From Nitrospira_E sp052156535 (GTDB taxonomy: Bacteria; Nitrospirota; Nitrospiria; Nitrospirales; UBA8639): a DNA stretch of 64,000 nt. Positions 26,755 to 36,249 of this stretch are shown here, one piece after another. Every line of letters starts with the position of its first letter. The stretch's first letter is position 1. Position numbers and translations under genes: made by a program. The notes beneath the pieces are model-generated. The model made no database searches. It saw only the letters and a program-made list of their open reading frames with translations, and was not told the origin of the DNA. The DNA lies in the NCBI RefSeq assembly GCF_052156535.1, contig NZ_JBQKUP010000036.1:1-64000 (forward strand). Reading direction: 5' to 3'.

Positions 26755-27115
26755 CGTACCCTCATGTCTCCATTAAAAAAATTGGACAAATACTATCTAC
26801 TCCACCTTCTTACTGTAAGAAGGCAATAAAAAAATCTCAAGATCGAAAAAGACCCACCTGTCCAAAATATTGGACTTTTTGAGAATATATCTATGAGTCT
26901 TTTGCCCTATGAATCAAAATTTACCCAAATAACCTAGACTAGTATAAGAAGGCGCTATAAATATTGTCAATTTGAATATTGTTGATATCAGACGCAAAAT
27001 CGATTTCTTAAGGCGAGAGTCCTCATGGCTGTCAATCTTTTCATTGGTTTGAAAAAGGAAAGACCCAGTAGGAAAAACGAGGAGAGAGAGAAAACCGACG
27101 GCAGGGAATTATAGT
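26755..27115 (-). promoter_or_regulatory. upstream region of the por operon with palindromes
   Basis: No gene is seen here. It holds a 17-bp perfect palindrome with one central base (CTTCTTAC-T-GTAAGAAG, 26806-26822) about 50 bases before the porE start. A hairpin at 26860-26875 (GTCCAA-AATA-TTGGAC) is followed by five T on the plus strand. The first is a candidate operator. No promoter boxes can be assigned with confidence. Confidence 0.35.
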
Positions 27116-27595
27116 CTATCGGGCTCTGACTTTCAAAATGGCATACCGCCATCTCGCTTCTCCAGTTATTTTTGGAATCGTGGGAAAAGGCATGGTCAGA
27201 GAAAAATCTCTCGCCTGGTTCGGAGGAATTTCCAAAGGGATCTCTGCGGCCTCTTGCCCAACAATCTCACATTCTGTCACATGGCAGTCCTCAATCGTAG
27301 CCTGGATAGTTACTGCTATTATGGTAAAGATTTGAGCTGAATTTTCAAGCCTCCCGGCTAGTACAAAGGATCGGGAGTTCAGTCCGGGTCGAACCTCCAT
27401 GTGAGAAAGTTCGGCCTGGCTGGGAGGAATCCGCTGAAATTCCAACTCCCGTTCCTGAGTATCCTGCCAAATAATGAAGCCGATAGCTCCAAACAGGACC
27501 ATCAGGATCATCCCCAGAACGCGACGCAATTTTGGCAAATACGTCGCCATGAAAATCATGATTAATATCAACAGAATAATGGCAATAGGCAGCAT
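27116..27595 (-). CDS. membrane protein with an extracytoplasmic beta domain
   Basis: A 159-residue protein with two hydrophobic helices (about residues 2-18 and 24-45). A soluble domain of about 100 residues follows, built of beta strands (RSFVLAGRLENSAQIFTIIAVTIQATIEDC, with a Cys pair in DCHVTEC). The soluble part is reminiscent of FxLYD-type small beta domains, which is a loose comparison. It is divergent from the cysQ-like gene at 27693. Confidence 0.6.
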   Translation of the reverse strand: MLPIAIILLILIMIFMATYLPKLRRVLGMILMVLFGAIGFIIWQDTQERELEFQRIPPSQAELSHMEVRPGLNSRSFVLAGRLENSAQIFTIIAVTIQATIEDCHVTECEIVGQEAAEIPLEIPPNQARDFSLTMPFPTIPKITGEARWRYAILKVRAR

Positions 27596-27692
27596 AATTT
27601 TTTCAGACAGTGGGTGGAGAAAAATTCTTTTTCCTCTCTATTCCTCTTATACTATCGGTTTCCTGATTCCCCTTCTTTCACCGGAGAAAGCA

Positions 27693-28517
27693 ATGCCAGA
27701 TTTATCTCATGAAATTGAAATCGCCTCTCACCTGGCCCGGACGGCAGGGCAGGTTATCATGAATATCTATCAAAATGATTTTGCGGTCATGTACAAAGGC
27801 ATTGACGACCCCGTCACCAAGGCCGATCAACAAGCCAATGCCCTTATCGTAGATGAATTACACACCCATTTCCCACAGGATTCCATCGTGGCGGAGGAAA
27901 GCCCCCTCCCCTCCAAATCTCTGACGACAGGCCGAGTCTGGTACATAGACCCCCTGGATGGAACAAAAGAGTTTATTGCACGCAACGGGGAGTTTTCTAT
28001 CATGATCGGACTGACCATTGATGCCCGCAGCAAACTTGGCGTTGTCTACTGGCCCACGCGTGACCACCTCTATGCCGGCCTGACGGATCAGACGGCTTGG
28101 ATGGAACACAATGGGGTCCGCCAAAAACTCTCAGCTCTCGCATCCCAAAGCCCCACCAACCTTTCGCTAGTCACCTCTCGATCCCATCGATCCCCAATTC
28201 TTTCTATCATTCAACAATCATTGCCCATCCATAATGAACAACAGTTGGGAAGCGTGGGACTGAAAATTGGCCAGATTGCCCAAGGAAACGCTGACCTCTA
28301 CATTGAACCGAGTCCGTATACCAAGGCATGGGATGCCTGTGCGCCTGAAGCCATTTTGCGAGGAGCAGGCGGGTGTTTTACCGATATCCACGGGAAACCC
28401 ATCCAATATGGACTCAATAATTTTCGCAATCTTCATGGGTTGGTCGGAAGTACTCCAGACATTCATCAACATGTCATTCAAGTCTTGACGGGTCGATGTT
28501 CCTCGTGTGAAGGTTGA
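27693..28517 (+). CDS. cysQ: inositol monophosphatase-family phosphatase, CysQ-like 3'(2'),5'-bisphosphate nucleotidase
   Basis: A 274-residue enzyme from ATG 27693, which follows GGAGA. The frame is open further upstream, but the family begins here. Metal-site motifs are present: DPVTKADQ, VAEES, YIDPLDGTKEFI and near the end KAWDACAPEAILRGAGG. CysQ-type enzymes remove the 3' phosphate of PAP formed in sulphur metabolism. Other members hydrolyse inositol phosphates, so substrate is inferred from the overall pattern. It starts the plus-strand housekeeping run. Confidence 0.85.
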   Translation: MPDLSHEIEIASHLARTAGQVIMNIYQNDFAVMYKGIDDPVTKADQQANALIVDELHTHFPQDSIVAEESPLPSKSLTTGRVWYIDPLDGTKEFIARNGEFSIMIGLTIDARSKLGVVYWPTRDHLYAGLTDQTAWMEHNGVRQKLSALASQSPTNLSLVTSRSHRSPILSIIQQSLPIHNEQQLGSVGLKIGQIAQGNADLYIEPSPYTKAWDACAPEAILRGAGGCFTDIHGKPIQYGLNNFRNLHGLVGSTPDIHQHVIQVLTGRCSSCEG

Positions 28518-28596
28518 CACCTTTTTCCGGCAATTCTTAGAATTCGTTCCTTAATACTTTCTCAGCGCCTTTGACCACTATCACTCTCACACAATC

Positions 28597-29913
28597 ATGA
28601 GAACAGACCTTGTTATTATCGGAGGCGGCCTGGCCGGATCGGAAGCGGCTTGGCAGGCGGCCAACTCTGGTGCCAGAGTGACCCTGTATGAAATGCGGCC
28701 TAAGGAAGAAACAGCCGCACATAAGACAGAACACCTGGCCGAGATTGTCTGCTCAAACTCTTTGGGATCGAATGATCCTATCAGCGCTCCTGGAATGTTG
28801 AAAGAGGAAATGCGGCAATTGCACTCCTTGATCATTCGAATTGCCGACGAGGTGCGGATCCCTGCAGGGACGGCATTAGCGGTGGATAGAGACCAATTTG
28901 CCTCCAAAGTGACCCGGGCATTAGTCGAACACCCGAATATCAAAATTCTTCGAGAAGAGATCCATGAAATTCCCGATGATGCGTTGTGCATAATTGCCAC
29001 CGGCCCCTTAACCTCACCGAAACTGTCTGAGGCAATCATCCAGTTCACCCAATCGAAAAACCTTTTTTTCTTCGACGCCATCTCACCAATTGTGGATGCG
29101 GATTCACTCAACATAGACCGGACGTTTATGGCATCACGATATGAAAAGGGAACGGCGGATTACGTGAATTGTCCAATGGACGAAGATACCTACAACGCTT
29201 TCTATAACGCATTGATCGAAGCTGAACGCGTCCAGCCAAAGTCCTTTGAGAACGTGCCGTATTTTGAAGGGTGCCTCCCGATTGAGGTCATGGCCGACCG
29301 TGGTCGCCAAACCTTATTGTTTGGTCCCCTCAAGCCTGTGGGATTAATTGATCCCAAAACCGGCCAACGGCCCTATGCTGTATTACAATTACGTCCAGAA
29401 AACGCTCATGGCTCCTGCTATAATCTGGTAGGGTTTCAAACCAAACTCACCTACCCGGAACAACGCCGAATCTTCAGAATGATCCCTGGCTTAGAGCAGG
29501 CTGAATTTTTACGATGTGGAAGCATCCATCGAAATACATATATCAATGCACCAATCCTCTTACAAAACACCCTGCAGGTAAAAAAACAGCCACGCATCTT
29601 TTTTGCCGGGCAATTGGTTGGAGTAGAAGGTTATGTGGAGGCTGCGGCCAGTGGAGGAATAGCCGGAATCAATGCCGCTCGCATCCTATCAGGCCGTGCT
29701 CCGGTCACCCCACCGCCCTCTACCGCCCATGGAGCCCTGCTCCATTACATTACGACTTGTGAACCAAAGTACTTTCAACCAATTAACTCAAACTTTGGGC
29801 TATACCCGCCACTTGATACACCGGTGCGAGACAAACAGAAAAAACGACAACTTATCCAAGAACGGGCCACTACCCATTTCAAAGCATGGATGACGCAATC
29901 CGAGCTTTCGTAA
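28597..29913 (+). CDS. trmFO: methylenetetrahydrofolate--tRNA-(uracil-5-)-methyltransferase TrmFO
   Basis: A 438-residue flavoprotein. An N-terminal FAD-binding motif (IIGGGLAGSEAAWQAA) is followed by MRPKEETAAHKTEHLAEIVCSNS. The C-terminal part has FFAGQLVGVEGYVEAAASG. It makes 5-methyluridine at position 54 of tRNA, using methylene-THF as methyl donor and FAD as reductant. It overlaps the xerC start by 28 bases. The pair with xerC, hslV and hslU is a conserved order in many bacteria. Confidence 0.96.
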   Translation: MRTDLVIIGGGLAGSEAAWQAANSGARVTLYEMRPKEETAAHKTEHLAEIVCSNSLGSNDPISAPGMLKEEMRQLHSLIIRIADEVRIPAGTALAVDRDQFASKVTRALVEHPNIKILREEIHEIPDDALCIIATGPLTSPKLSEAIIQFTQSKNLFFFDAISPIVDADSLNIDRTFMASRYEKGTADYVNCPMDEDTYNAFYNALIEAERVQPKSFENVPYFEGCLPIEVMADRGRQTLLFGPLKPVGLIDPKTGQRPYAVLQLRPENAHGSCYNLVGFQTKLTYPEQRRIFRMIPGLEQAEFLRCGSIHRNTYINAPILLQNTLQVKKQPRIFFAGQLVGVEGYVEAAASGGIAGINAARILSGRAPVTPPPSTAHGALLHYITTCEPKYFQPINSNFGLYPPLDTPVRDKQKKRQLIQERATTHFKAWMTQSELS

Positions 29914-30860
29914 TGTACCTTCAATTGGAACGGGGAGTTTCGCCTGAAACACGCCGCAGTTATCAGTCCGACCTCAAACAATTTATGGCGCACATTCGAA
30001 ATACCCTTTCCAGGAACGATCTTTCAGAACCTGGTGCCATTGACTCACTCCATATTCGATCCTATCTCAAGAGGCTCAGCGATCAAGGGTTAAAAAAGGC
30101 CTCACTGGCCAGAAAACTGGCATGTCTCAAAAGCTTTTTTCGTTTTTTAGTTGAAGACGGACGGATTTCGCGTAATCCAGCATCCACCGTTCGTTCGCCT
30201 CGACAAGGGACACGTCTTCCCACCGTCCTCACCAAAGACGAAGCCAATACCCTGTTAGATTCGCCCGCATCCCAGCAATGGATTGAGTTGAGAAACCACG
30301 CCATTCTAGAAACGTTGTATGCAAGCGGGGCTCGGGTATCCGAATTAGTCGGGTTAAATTGGGCGGATGTGGATCTAGAAACCCGATCGATCCGACTGCG
30401 GGGAAAAGGGAAAAAAGAGCGGATGGTGCCTATTGGCACAGTAGCTGCTGATGCCATCTTGGAATATCAACGTCATCCGCCCCACAAGAACAAGATTTTA
30501 CAAACCGGAACATCGGCCCCACGGGTACCCTACTCAGGATCGCAACCTCTTTTTCTCAATGCTCGAGGAGGACGGTTGACCGCTCGAAGCGTGGAACGCA
30601 TGATGAAGCAAGAGACCGAACACCGTTTCACTAAGACGGTCACTCCCCATACTCTTCGCCATTCTTTTGCCACCCACCTCCTCGATGAAGGAGCGGACCT
30701 GCGGGCCATCCAGGAACTCTTGGGCCATGCCTCGCTTGCCACAACCCAAAAATACACCCATGTGGCAACTGATCAACTCATGGCCGTTTATGACCGGGCA
30801 CACCCCCGATCCGGCTCTTCTCACTCCATACCCCCAGAAGGAGACCCTCTCAAACCATGA
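29886..30860 (+). CDS. xerC: site-specific tyrosine recombinase XerC
   Basis: A 324-residue recombinase. The N-terminal SAM-like core-binding domain (about 1-95) has the typical RGVSPETRRSYQSDLKQF. The catalytic domain carries Arg in ASGARVSELVGL, then HTLRHSFATHLLDEG (His/Arg), LLGHASLATTQKYTHV (His and the nucleophile Tyr). It resolves chromosome dimers at dif with a partner such as XerD, which is not in the window. The C-terminus has a short Ser/Pro-rich tail. The stop overlaps the hslV start by four bases (ATGA). Confidence 0.94.
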   Translation: MDDAIRAFVMYLQLERGVSPETRRSYQSDLKQFMAHIRNTLSRNDLSEPGAIDSLHIRSYLKRLSDQGLKKASLARKLACLKSFFRFLVEDGRISRNPASTVRSPRQGTRLPTVLTKDEANTLLDSPASQQWIELRNHAILETLYASGARVSELVGLNWADVDLETRSIRLRGKGKKERMVPIGTVAADAILEYQRHPPHKNKILQTGTSAPRVPYSGSQPLFLNARGGRLTARSVERMMKQETEHRFTKTVTPHTLRHSFATHLLDEGADLRAIQELLGHASLATTQKYTHVATDQLMAVYDRAHPRSGSSHSIPPEGDPLKP

Positions 30861-31393
30861 AGATTCGATCCACCACGATTTTGTGCGTACGCAAGGGGCC
30901 TACAGTGGCCATGGGCTGTGATGGCCAAGTCACCGTCGGCAGCACCATTATGAAGAGTAACGCCAAAAAACTCCGGAAAATGCATCAAGACAAGGTGCTG
31001 ACTGGCTTTGCCGGGGCCACCGCGGATGCGTTTACCTTATTTGAAAAATTTGACGCAAAGCTGGAAGAGTATCGAGGGAATCTGACCCGAGCCGCCGTTG
31101 AACTGGCGAAGGATTGGCGAACCGATCGGGTCCTTCGACGATTAGAAGCACTGTTAGCGGTGGCCGACCGCGAGCATTCATTTCTTATTACCGGCACCGG
31201 TGATGTGGTCGAACCGGAAGACGGGATTTTGGCCATTGGATCAGGTGGACCTTACGCATTATCTGCTGCTCGCGCCCTCCTGGCTCACACCGAACTGCAA
31301 CCGTCACAGGTTGTCGAACAAAGCATGCAAATCGCCGCCGGAATCGACATTTATACCAACCATCACATTGTCATTGAGGAGTTATCGTCATAA
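30857..31393 (+). CDS. hslV: ATP-dependent protease proteolytic subunit HslV
   Basis: A 178-residue peptidase of the proteasome beta-type fold. The N-terminus MKIRS/TTILCVRKGP shows the expected Thr nucleophile after removal of a short propeptide, and GCDGQVTVG is conserved. It assembles as a double hexamer with HslU. Translational coupling to xerC is suggested by the ATGA overlap. hslU follows after 3 bases. Confidence 0.96.
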   Translation: MKIRSTTILCVRKGPTVAMGCDGQVTVGSTIMKSNAKKLRKMHQDKVLTGFAGATADAFTLFEKFDAKLEEYRGNLTRAAVELAKDWRTDRVLRRLEALLAVADREHSFLITGTGDVVEPEDGILAIGSGGPYALSAARALLAHTELQPSQVVEQSMQIAAGIDIYTNHHIVIEELSS

Positions 31394-31396
31394 CGT

Positions 31397-32800
31397 ATGG
31401 AACAAGAGATTTCACCAACACCCAAAAACCTGCACTCCCTCACCCCACGCCAAATCGTAGAGGAGTTAGACCGCTACGTCATTGGACAACAGGACGCCAA
31501 ACGTATGGTTGCCATCGCCTTACGAAACCGCTGGCGGCGCCAACAGCTCAGCCCGGAACTCCGGGATGAAATCGTCCCGAAAAATATCATCATGATTGGT
31601 CCTACGGGGGTCGGGAAAACAGAAATTTCCCGACGAGTCTCAAAATTAGCAGATGCGCCATTCATAAAAGTTGAGGCTTCCAAATTTACCGAGGTAGGGT
31701 ACGTCGGCAGGGACGTAGAATCTCTGATTCGTGACCTCACCGATCTATCCATTAATATGGTCAAGACGGCCTATCTGGAAAAGGTTCAAAAAAAGGCTGA
31801 AGACATGGCCGAAGAGCGGGTCTTAGATATGCTGCTTCCGCCCTCGCCGTCGGGCCCCTCGTTTGAGACCACTGAGGAGTCAGCAGCCGCTCCTACACAA
31901 CACAAACAGGACCAACAGGACTCCACCCGCTCAAAACTGCGCCTCCAACTCCGCGAGGGCAAACTGGATAATCGGATGGTGGAAATAGAAATTAAAGAAC
32001 GAGGAGGGCTTCCGGTTGGAATCATTTCCAATATCGGGGGAATGGAAGATCTCGAGCACAACCTTCGGGATATGCTCGGCGGCATGATGCCGGGAAAAAA
32101 GAAAAATCGCCGGATGAAAGTCTCAGAAGCCCTGAAATTCATGGCCCAGGAAGAAGCGCAAAAACTTATTGACATGGAAGAAGTCACCAAGGAGGCCATT
32201 ACACGCACGGAACAATCAGGTATCGTCTTCCTGGACGAGATTGACAAAATTGCCGGACGGGAGAAACACACAGGCCCCGATATTTCACGGGAAGGGGTGC
32301 AACGGGACCTCCTCCCGATCGTGGAAGGGTCGACGGTCAACACCAAGCATGGACCGGTCAAGACCGATCATATTTTATTTATTGCCGCGGGAGCATTTCA
32401 CGTGGCCAAACCCTCGGACTTAATTCCGGAATTACAAGGCCGTTTCCCTATCCGTGTAGAACTGGAGCCCCTCACGAAGGATGACCTCATCCGCATTTTA
32501 ACCGAGCCAAAAAATGCTCTGGTCAAACAATATCACGCTTTACTGAGCACCGAAGGGATCGCGTTGGAATTTTCCAAAGACGGGATCGAAGAAATTGCGG
32601 CAACCGCTGTGCAGGTGAATGACCGAACCGAAAACATCGGCGCACGACGGCTCTTCACCATCGTGGAACGGTTATTGGAGGATGTCTCGTTTGAAGCGCA
32701 AGATCTTCAGGAAAAAGAGGTCGTGATCAACGCGCAGTATGTGCGGGATCACCTTCAAAGTATTGTAAAGGACGAAGACCTCAGCCGGTACATTCTTTAA
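31397..32800 (+). CDS. hslU: ATP-dependent protease ATPase subunit HslU
   Basis: A 467-residue AAA+ unfoldase. Walker A is GPTGVGKTE and Walker B is VFLDEIDKIAG. The intermediate (I) domain of about residues 110-245 is charged and includes EIKERGGLPVGIISNIGG, with sensor-2 near ENIGARRLFTIVERLLED. The C-terminal residues DLSRYIL match the tail that docks into HslV. Length is normal for the family. Confidence 0.96.
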   Translation: MEQEISPTPKNLHSLTPRQIVEELDRYVIGQQDAKRMVAIALRNRWRRQQLSPELRDEIVPKNIIMIGPTGVGKTEISRRVSKLADAPFIKVEASKFTEVGYVGRDVESLIRDLTDLSINMVKTAYLEKVQKKAEDMAEERVLDMLLPPSPSGPSFETTEESAAAPTQHKQDQQDSTRSKLRLQLREGKLDNRMVEIEIKERGGLPVGIISNIGGMEDLEHNLRDMLGGMMPGKKKNRRMKVSEALKFMAQEEAQKLIDMEEVTKEAITRTEQSGIVFLDEIDKIAGREKHTGPDISREGVQRDLLPIVEGSTVNTKHGPVKTDHILFIAAGAFHVAKPSDLIPELQGRFPIRVELEPLTKDDLIRILTEPKNALVKQYHALLSTEGIALEFSKDGIEEIAATAVQVNDRTENIGARRLFTIVERLLEDVSFEAQDLQEKEVVINAQYVRDHLQSIVKDEDLSRYIL

Positions 32801-32884
32801 AATCCAGACCTCTGTTACTATGGTCATAATTCCCTTTCGCCTTTGCCATTCTCCCCGAAACCCTAGAACCCATGAGTAGGTTGC

Positions 32885-33778
32885 ATGAACAAACTGATTA
32901 AAAAAGCGGACATCCTGATTGAAGCGCTTCCCTATATTCGGACCCTCGCCGGAAAAACCGTGGTCATCAAATACGGAGGGAGCGCAATGGTTCATGAAGA
33001 ACTCAAGGAAGGCTTCGCCGAAGATGTCGTCTTATTAAAATATGTCGGGTTGCAACCGATTATCGTTCATGGCGGTGGGCCACAAATTAATGAAATACTG
33101 GATAAATTCGGCATTGAGGCAAAATTTCTGCATGGAGTTCGAGTCACGGATCAGCCAACCATGGAAGTGGTCGAAATGGTCCTCGGTGGAAAAATCAACA
33201 AGGAAATTGTGTCGTTGCTGAACCAGCATGGCGCCAAAGCCGTCGGACTCACCGGCAAGGATGGCTGCCTCCTGACCACGAAACCATTTAATCCGAAGAG
33301 CCTGATTCACACCTACAGCGGATCAACCGACGTGCTGCACCCTGAAGACTATGGCCTCGTCGGCCAGGTCAGCCATGTCGACACCACGTTGCTGCATACG
33401 CTTCAAGAAGCGAATTTCATTCCGGTCATTGCGCCGATTGGGGTCGACGCCAAATGGGAAACGCACAACATCAATGCCGATCTGGTAGCAGGCAGCGTAG
33501 CTGCAGCGGTTCAAGCCGAAAAATTACTGGTCTTAAGCGATGTCAAAGGGATTCGTGATGCGAATAATCGGCACGTCTCCACCCTCTCCAGAAAAGACAT
33601 GGAACGCATGGTCAAAAAGCAGGTCATCAGTGCAGGCATGCTCCCCAAAGTTCATGCCTGTTTAACCGCCCTTCAGGGTGGTGTCCGTAAGGCGCACATT
33701 ATTGATGGACGGGTGCCTCACGCGGTGTTACTCGAGATTTTCACCGATAAAGGCATCGGGACAGAAATTGTGGCATAA
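32885..33778 (+). CDS. argB: acetylglutamate kinase
   Basis: A 297-residue amino-acid kinase fold enzyme. Motifs are TVVIKYGGSAM, PIIVHGGGPQIN, VGLTGKDG and LLVLSDVKGI. It phosphorylates N-acetylglutamate in arginine synthesis. An extended N-terminal helix (NKLIKKADILIEALPYI) is typical of the arginine-sensitive hexameric type, so feedback inhibition is likely. It lies 84 bases after hslU and 5 bases before the nicotinamidase gene. Confidence 0.95.
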   Translation: MNKLIKKADILIEALPYIRTLAGKTVVIKYGGSAMVHEELKEGFAEDVVLLKYVGLQPIIVHGGGPQINEILDKFGIEAKFLHGVRVTDQPTMEVVEMVLGGKINKEIVSLLNQHGAKAVGLTGKDGCLLTTKPFNPKSLIHTYSGSTDVLHPEDYGLVGQVSHVDTTLLHTLQEANFIPVIAPIGVDAKWETHNINADLVAGSVAAAVQAEKLLVLSDVKGIRDANNRHVSTLSRKDMERMVKKQVISAGMLPKVHACLTALQGGVRKAHIIDGRVPHAVLLEIFTDKGIGTEIVA

Positions 33779-33783
33779 CGAAC

Positions 33784-34437
33784 ATGAAACTCTCCAAGCA
33801 TTCCTCCCCATCAGATTCTTCACCTACCCGAACCTCAAGCGTTCCCCAACCCGATCAGCATTCCGCGCTTCTCTTAGTCGACTTACAAAATGACTTCTTT
33901 CCGGGTGGGGCACTGGCCGTTCCCGAAGCTAACAGCCTCATCCCTCTCATCAACGCCTACATCAAACACTTCAGCCGTCAAGGTTGGCCCATACTGGCAA
34001 CCAGAGATTGGCATCCGGCTAATCACAGCTCCTTCACCGAACAACTAGGTCCCTGGCCGGTCCATGGAGTCCAAGGATCACGCGGAGCTCAATTTCATTC
34101 CGACTTGGTCCTTCCTCCCGGAATGATGGTCATTTCTAAAGGAACTGACCCGAAGAAAGATTCGAGATCCGGCTTTGATGGTACGAGTCTGGCCGACCGA
34201 CTGGAAGATCTCAACGTCCAAACATTGTATGTCCTGGGACTACCGACCGAACATTGCGTCAAGCACACGGTTCTCGATGGCTGTCAACGCGGGCTTCGAG
34301 TCGTCTTGCTCACTGATGCCACAAAAGGGAGCGACCTCCAACAGGATGGCTCCCCGCATGTGCTCCAGGAAATGACCGATGCAGGCGCCTGTCTCGCGAA
34401 TAGTCGCGATATCGGAATCCCCCCCTCTTTCCGCTAA
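33784..34437 (+). CDS. pncA: nicotinamidase (isochorismatase-family hydrolase)
   Basis: A 217-residue enzyme. A Ser/Pro-rich N-terminus precedes the core LLVDLQNDFFPGGALAV (catalytic Asp). The metal-binding TRDWHPANHSSF, the Lys of VISKGTDP and the nucleophile Cys in LPTEHCVKHTV follow. It converts nicotinamide to nicotinate for NAD recycling. It lies 5 bases downstream of argB, probably in the same transcript. Confidence 0.88.
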   Translation: MKLSKHSSPSDSSPTRTSSVPQPDQHSALLLVDLQNDFFPGGALAVPEANSLIPLINAYIKHFSRQGWPILATRDWHPANHSSFTEQLGPWPVHGVQGSRGAQFHSDLVLPPGMMVISKGTDPKKDSRSGFDGTSLADRLEDLNVQTLYVLGLPTEHCVKHTVLDGCQRGLRVVLLTDATKGSDLQQDGSPHVLQEMTDAGACLANSRDIGIPPSFR

Positions 34438-34614
34438 ACAGTTTCTGCCCCACTCCTTAAGTGCCATGCGGAGGGTGCTTTTCCCCATGCTTCGACTTGG
34501 GAAAATTGCGCTATCCTCACATCCCCGTTTTTCCTGAACCCTTCTTTTGATCTTTTAACCGATGGTGCACACTTATCCTCAAGTGTTGTATGGAGAAATC
34601 CGAGAAGTGGATTC

Positions 34615-35082
34615 ATGAGACCAAAGGGGAGTGCAGCAAAATTAGAATCGAGACGCCGATTGGCTGCCAGCCTGTTGGCCAGAGGTCGAGGCATTCGCGA
34701 GGTCGCACGAACAATCGGTGCAGCGCCCTCGTCCGTCAAACGATGGAAAGATGCACTCGAACAAGGGGGAAAAAATGCCTTAAAGTCTAAACCCCATACC
34801 GGTCGTCCATCCCGTCTTTCCCCCAAACAACGCCAACGTCTCCTTCTTATGCTCAAACGAGGACCACAAGCAGCAAAGATGCGGAGTGATCATTGGACCT
34901 GTCGACTGATTGGCCGAATGATTCGCCAATGCTTCGGAGTAAAGTATCACCCCGACCATGTGAGTCGGATTTTGCGAGGTTTGGGTTGGAAAAATAACAT
35001 GATAATCAGCCCGAGTAAAAAAAACAGTAGGACGACCCAACCACGCCTTCGGCGCTCAAGCCAATCCCGCCGCCATCGATAA
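34615..35082 (+). pseudogene. IS630-type helix-turn-helix fragment
   Basis: The 155-residue frame encodes only the DNA-binding part of an IS630-like transposase. It has two helix-turn-helix regions, RGIREVARTIGAAPSSVKRW and the later winged part ending in HPDHVSRILRGLGWK. After that point the sequence becomes low-complexity basic, and no DDE catalytic domain follows in any frame I checked. It is most likely a truncated insertion-sequence gene, or a domesticated stand-alone HTH protein. Its ends are not definable. Confidence 0.55.
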
Positions 35083-35421
35083 GAAATTTTCGATGGAGGT
35101 CACTTCAATCCGCCATGACCCAGAGGTCAGTTCGGACTCCTGGCCACAATTTCTTTCCTGCTTCATTTCTCGATACTTTCTTAACTTTCCTTAGAAAACG
35201 TCCTCCCCCTGCCATTCACCACCACGTTCAGCTCAGAGAATCTTTCTGTCTATTGCGAGGTCAGGCCCCAAGGGAATGTTTCATGCAAACCCCCGCAAAA
35301 TTTGTCGCTTCGCGGAGTACTGCAAGAAGATCCCTGACGCACACCGCGATTAACAACAACTTGAAGCAGGCCAGGGTGGCTGACTGAATGCCGGGAAAAG
35401 CACGTCTTCACTTTCTTCGAT
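35083..35421. other. intergenic stretch without supportable gene
   Basis: It lies between the IS630 fragment and the kinase gene. Frames here are short with unlikely composition. I see no repeat or structured RNA. Confidence 0.3.
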
Positions 35422-36249
35422 TCATTTATCCTTCCCTTCTCCCTCCTCGACAATAATCGCCCGAGGAAAGTACACCCGAAAGGTCGAGCCTTGCCCTGGA
35501 ATTGAGTCGACTTCAATGTTTCCCTGATGCCGGTCTATGATGCGACGCACAATGGCCAAACCCACCCCTTGACGACTATCCGGCTCTACGGCAGGATGGG
35601 AGAATCCCTCAAAAATTCCGGCATGATGGTCCCCCGCAATCCCGATTCCGTTATCCCCAACAGAATAGACCGACCAACCATGCATCGTTTTACCGGAGAT
35701 AATAATTTCTCCCGGACGTGCAGGATCGAGATATTTCTGGGCATTATCAATCAAAATCGAAAAAACTTGAGTCACTAACACCTCATCACCCATACAATCC
35801 GGAAGATCCTCAATCCGCACAAGAACTTCTCTGCTCTTGAGTTTTCTCTCCATGGAAGTCACGATTCCCATCACCAGTTGATTCACGTCCAGGCCCTCCC
35901 ACCGAAGGCCAATCTGCCCAAGCCGGATAAACTGAAGAAGTCCAGACGTGAAACCACGCACATGATCCACCTCACCCTGAATACGCTGTACTGCCTCGGG
36001 AATATCTTCTGTGGGGAGAGGACCGAGTGGCTTCCGCGCATAATCGGATTGCACCTCCTCCTCAAATAATGCATTCAGCCGACCGCATGCCATAGTGAGT
36101 GTCTGACAGGCATCCTGGATAGTTGTCAGTGAAGCAGGAAGATCCTGGGAGATCGCCTGTAACAACAGATCAACATCTGTGGAGGAAACCGCCTCAGATT
36201 TTCTCTTCCTCTGAAAAGAAAAATCTCCTGGTTGTTTGGGTGGTTCCAT
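35422..36249 (-). CDS. histidine-kinase-like ATPase lacking the usual phospho-acceptor His
   Basis: A 275-residue soluble protein. The dimerisation helix (about residues 28-115) reads AISQDLPASLTTIQDA where active kinases have His in place of Gln (SHDLR.PL). The ATPase domain is well kept: N-box FSILIDNAQKYLDPARPG, G1 GDNGIGIAG, F-box IFEGFSH and G2 QGVGLAIVRRIIDRHQGNI. It may bind ATP and modulate another kinase, or be a pseudo-kinase. No sensor or receiver domain is attached. A role is unknown. Confidence 0.85.
   Translation of the reverse strand: MEPPKQPGDFSFQRKRKSEAVSSTDVDLLLQAISQDLPASLTTIQDACQTLTMACGRLNALFEEEVQSDYARKPLGPLPTEDIPEAVQRIQGEVDHVRGFTSGLLQFIRLGQIGLRWEGLDVNQLVMGIVTSMERKLKSREVLVRIEDLPDCMGDEVLVTQVFSILIDNAQKYLDPARPGEIIISGKTMHGWSVYSVGDNGIGIAGDHHAGIFEGFSHPAVEPDSRQGVGLAIVRRIIDRHQGNIEVDSIPGQGSTFRVYFPRAIIVEEGEGKDK

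Noticed and set aside
26860..26875. Plus-strand terminator hairpin upstream of the por operon
   Set aside because: The stem of six pairs and T run look like a terminator, but no plus-strand gene ends here, so I list it only as a palindrome.
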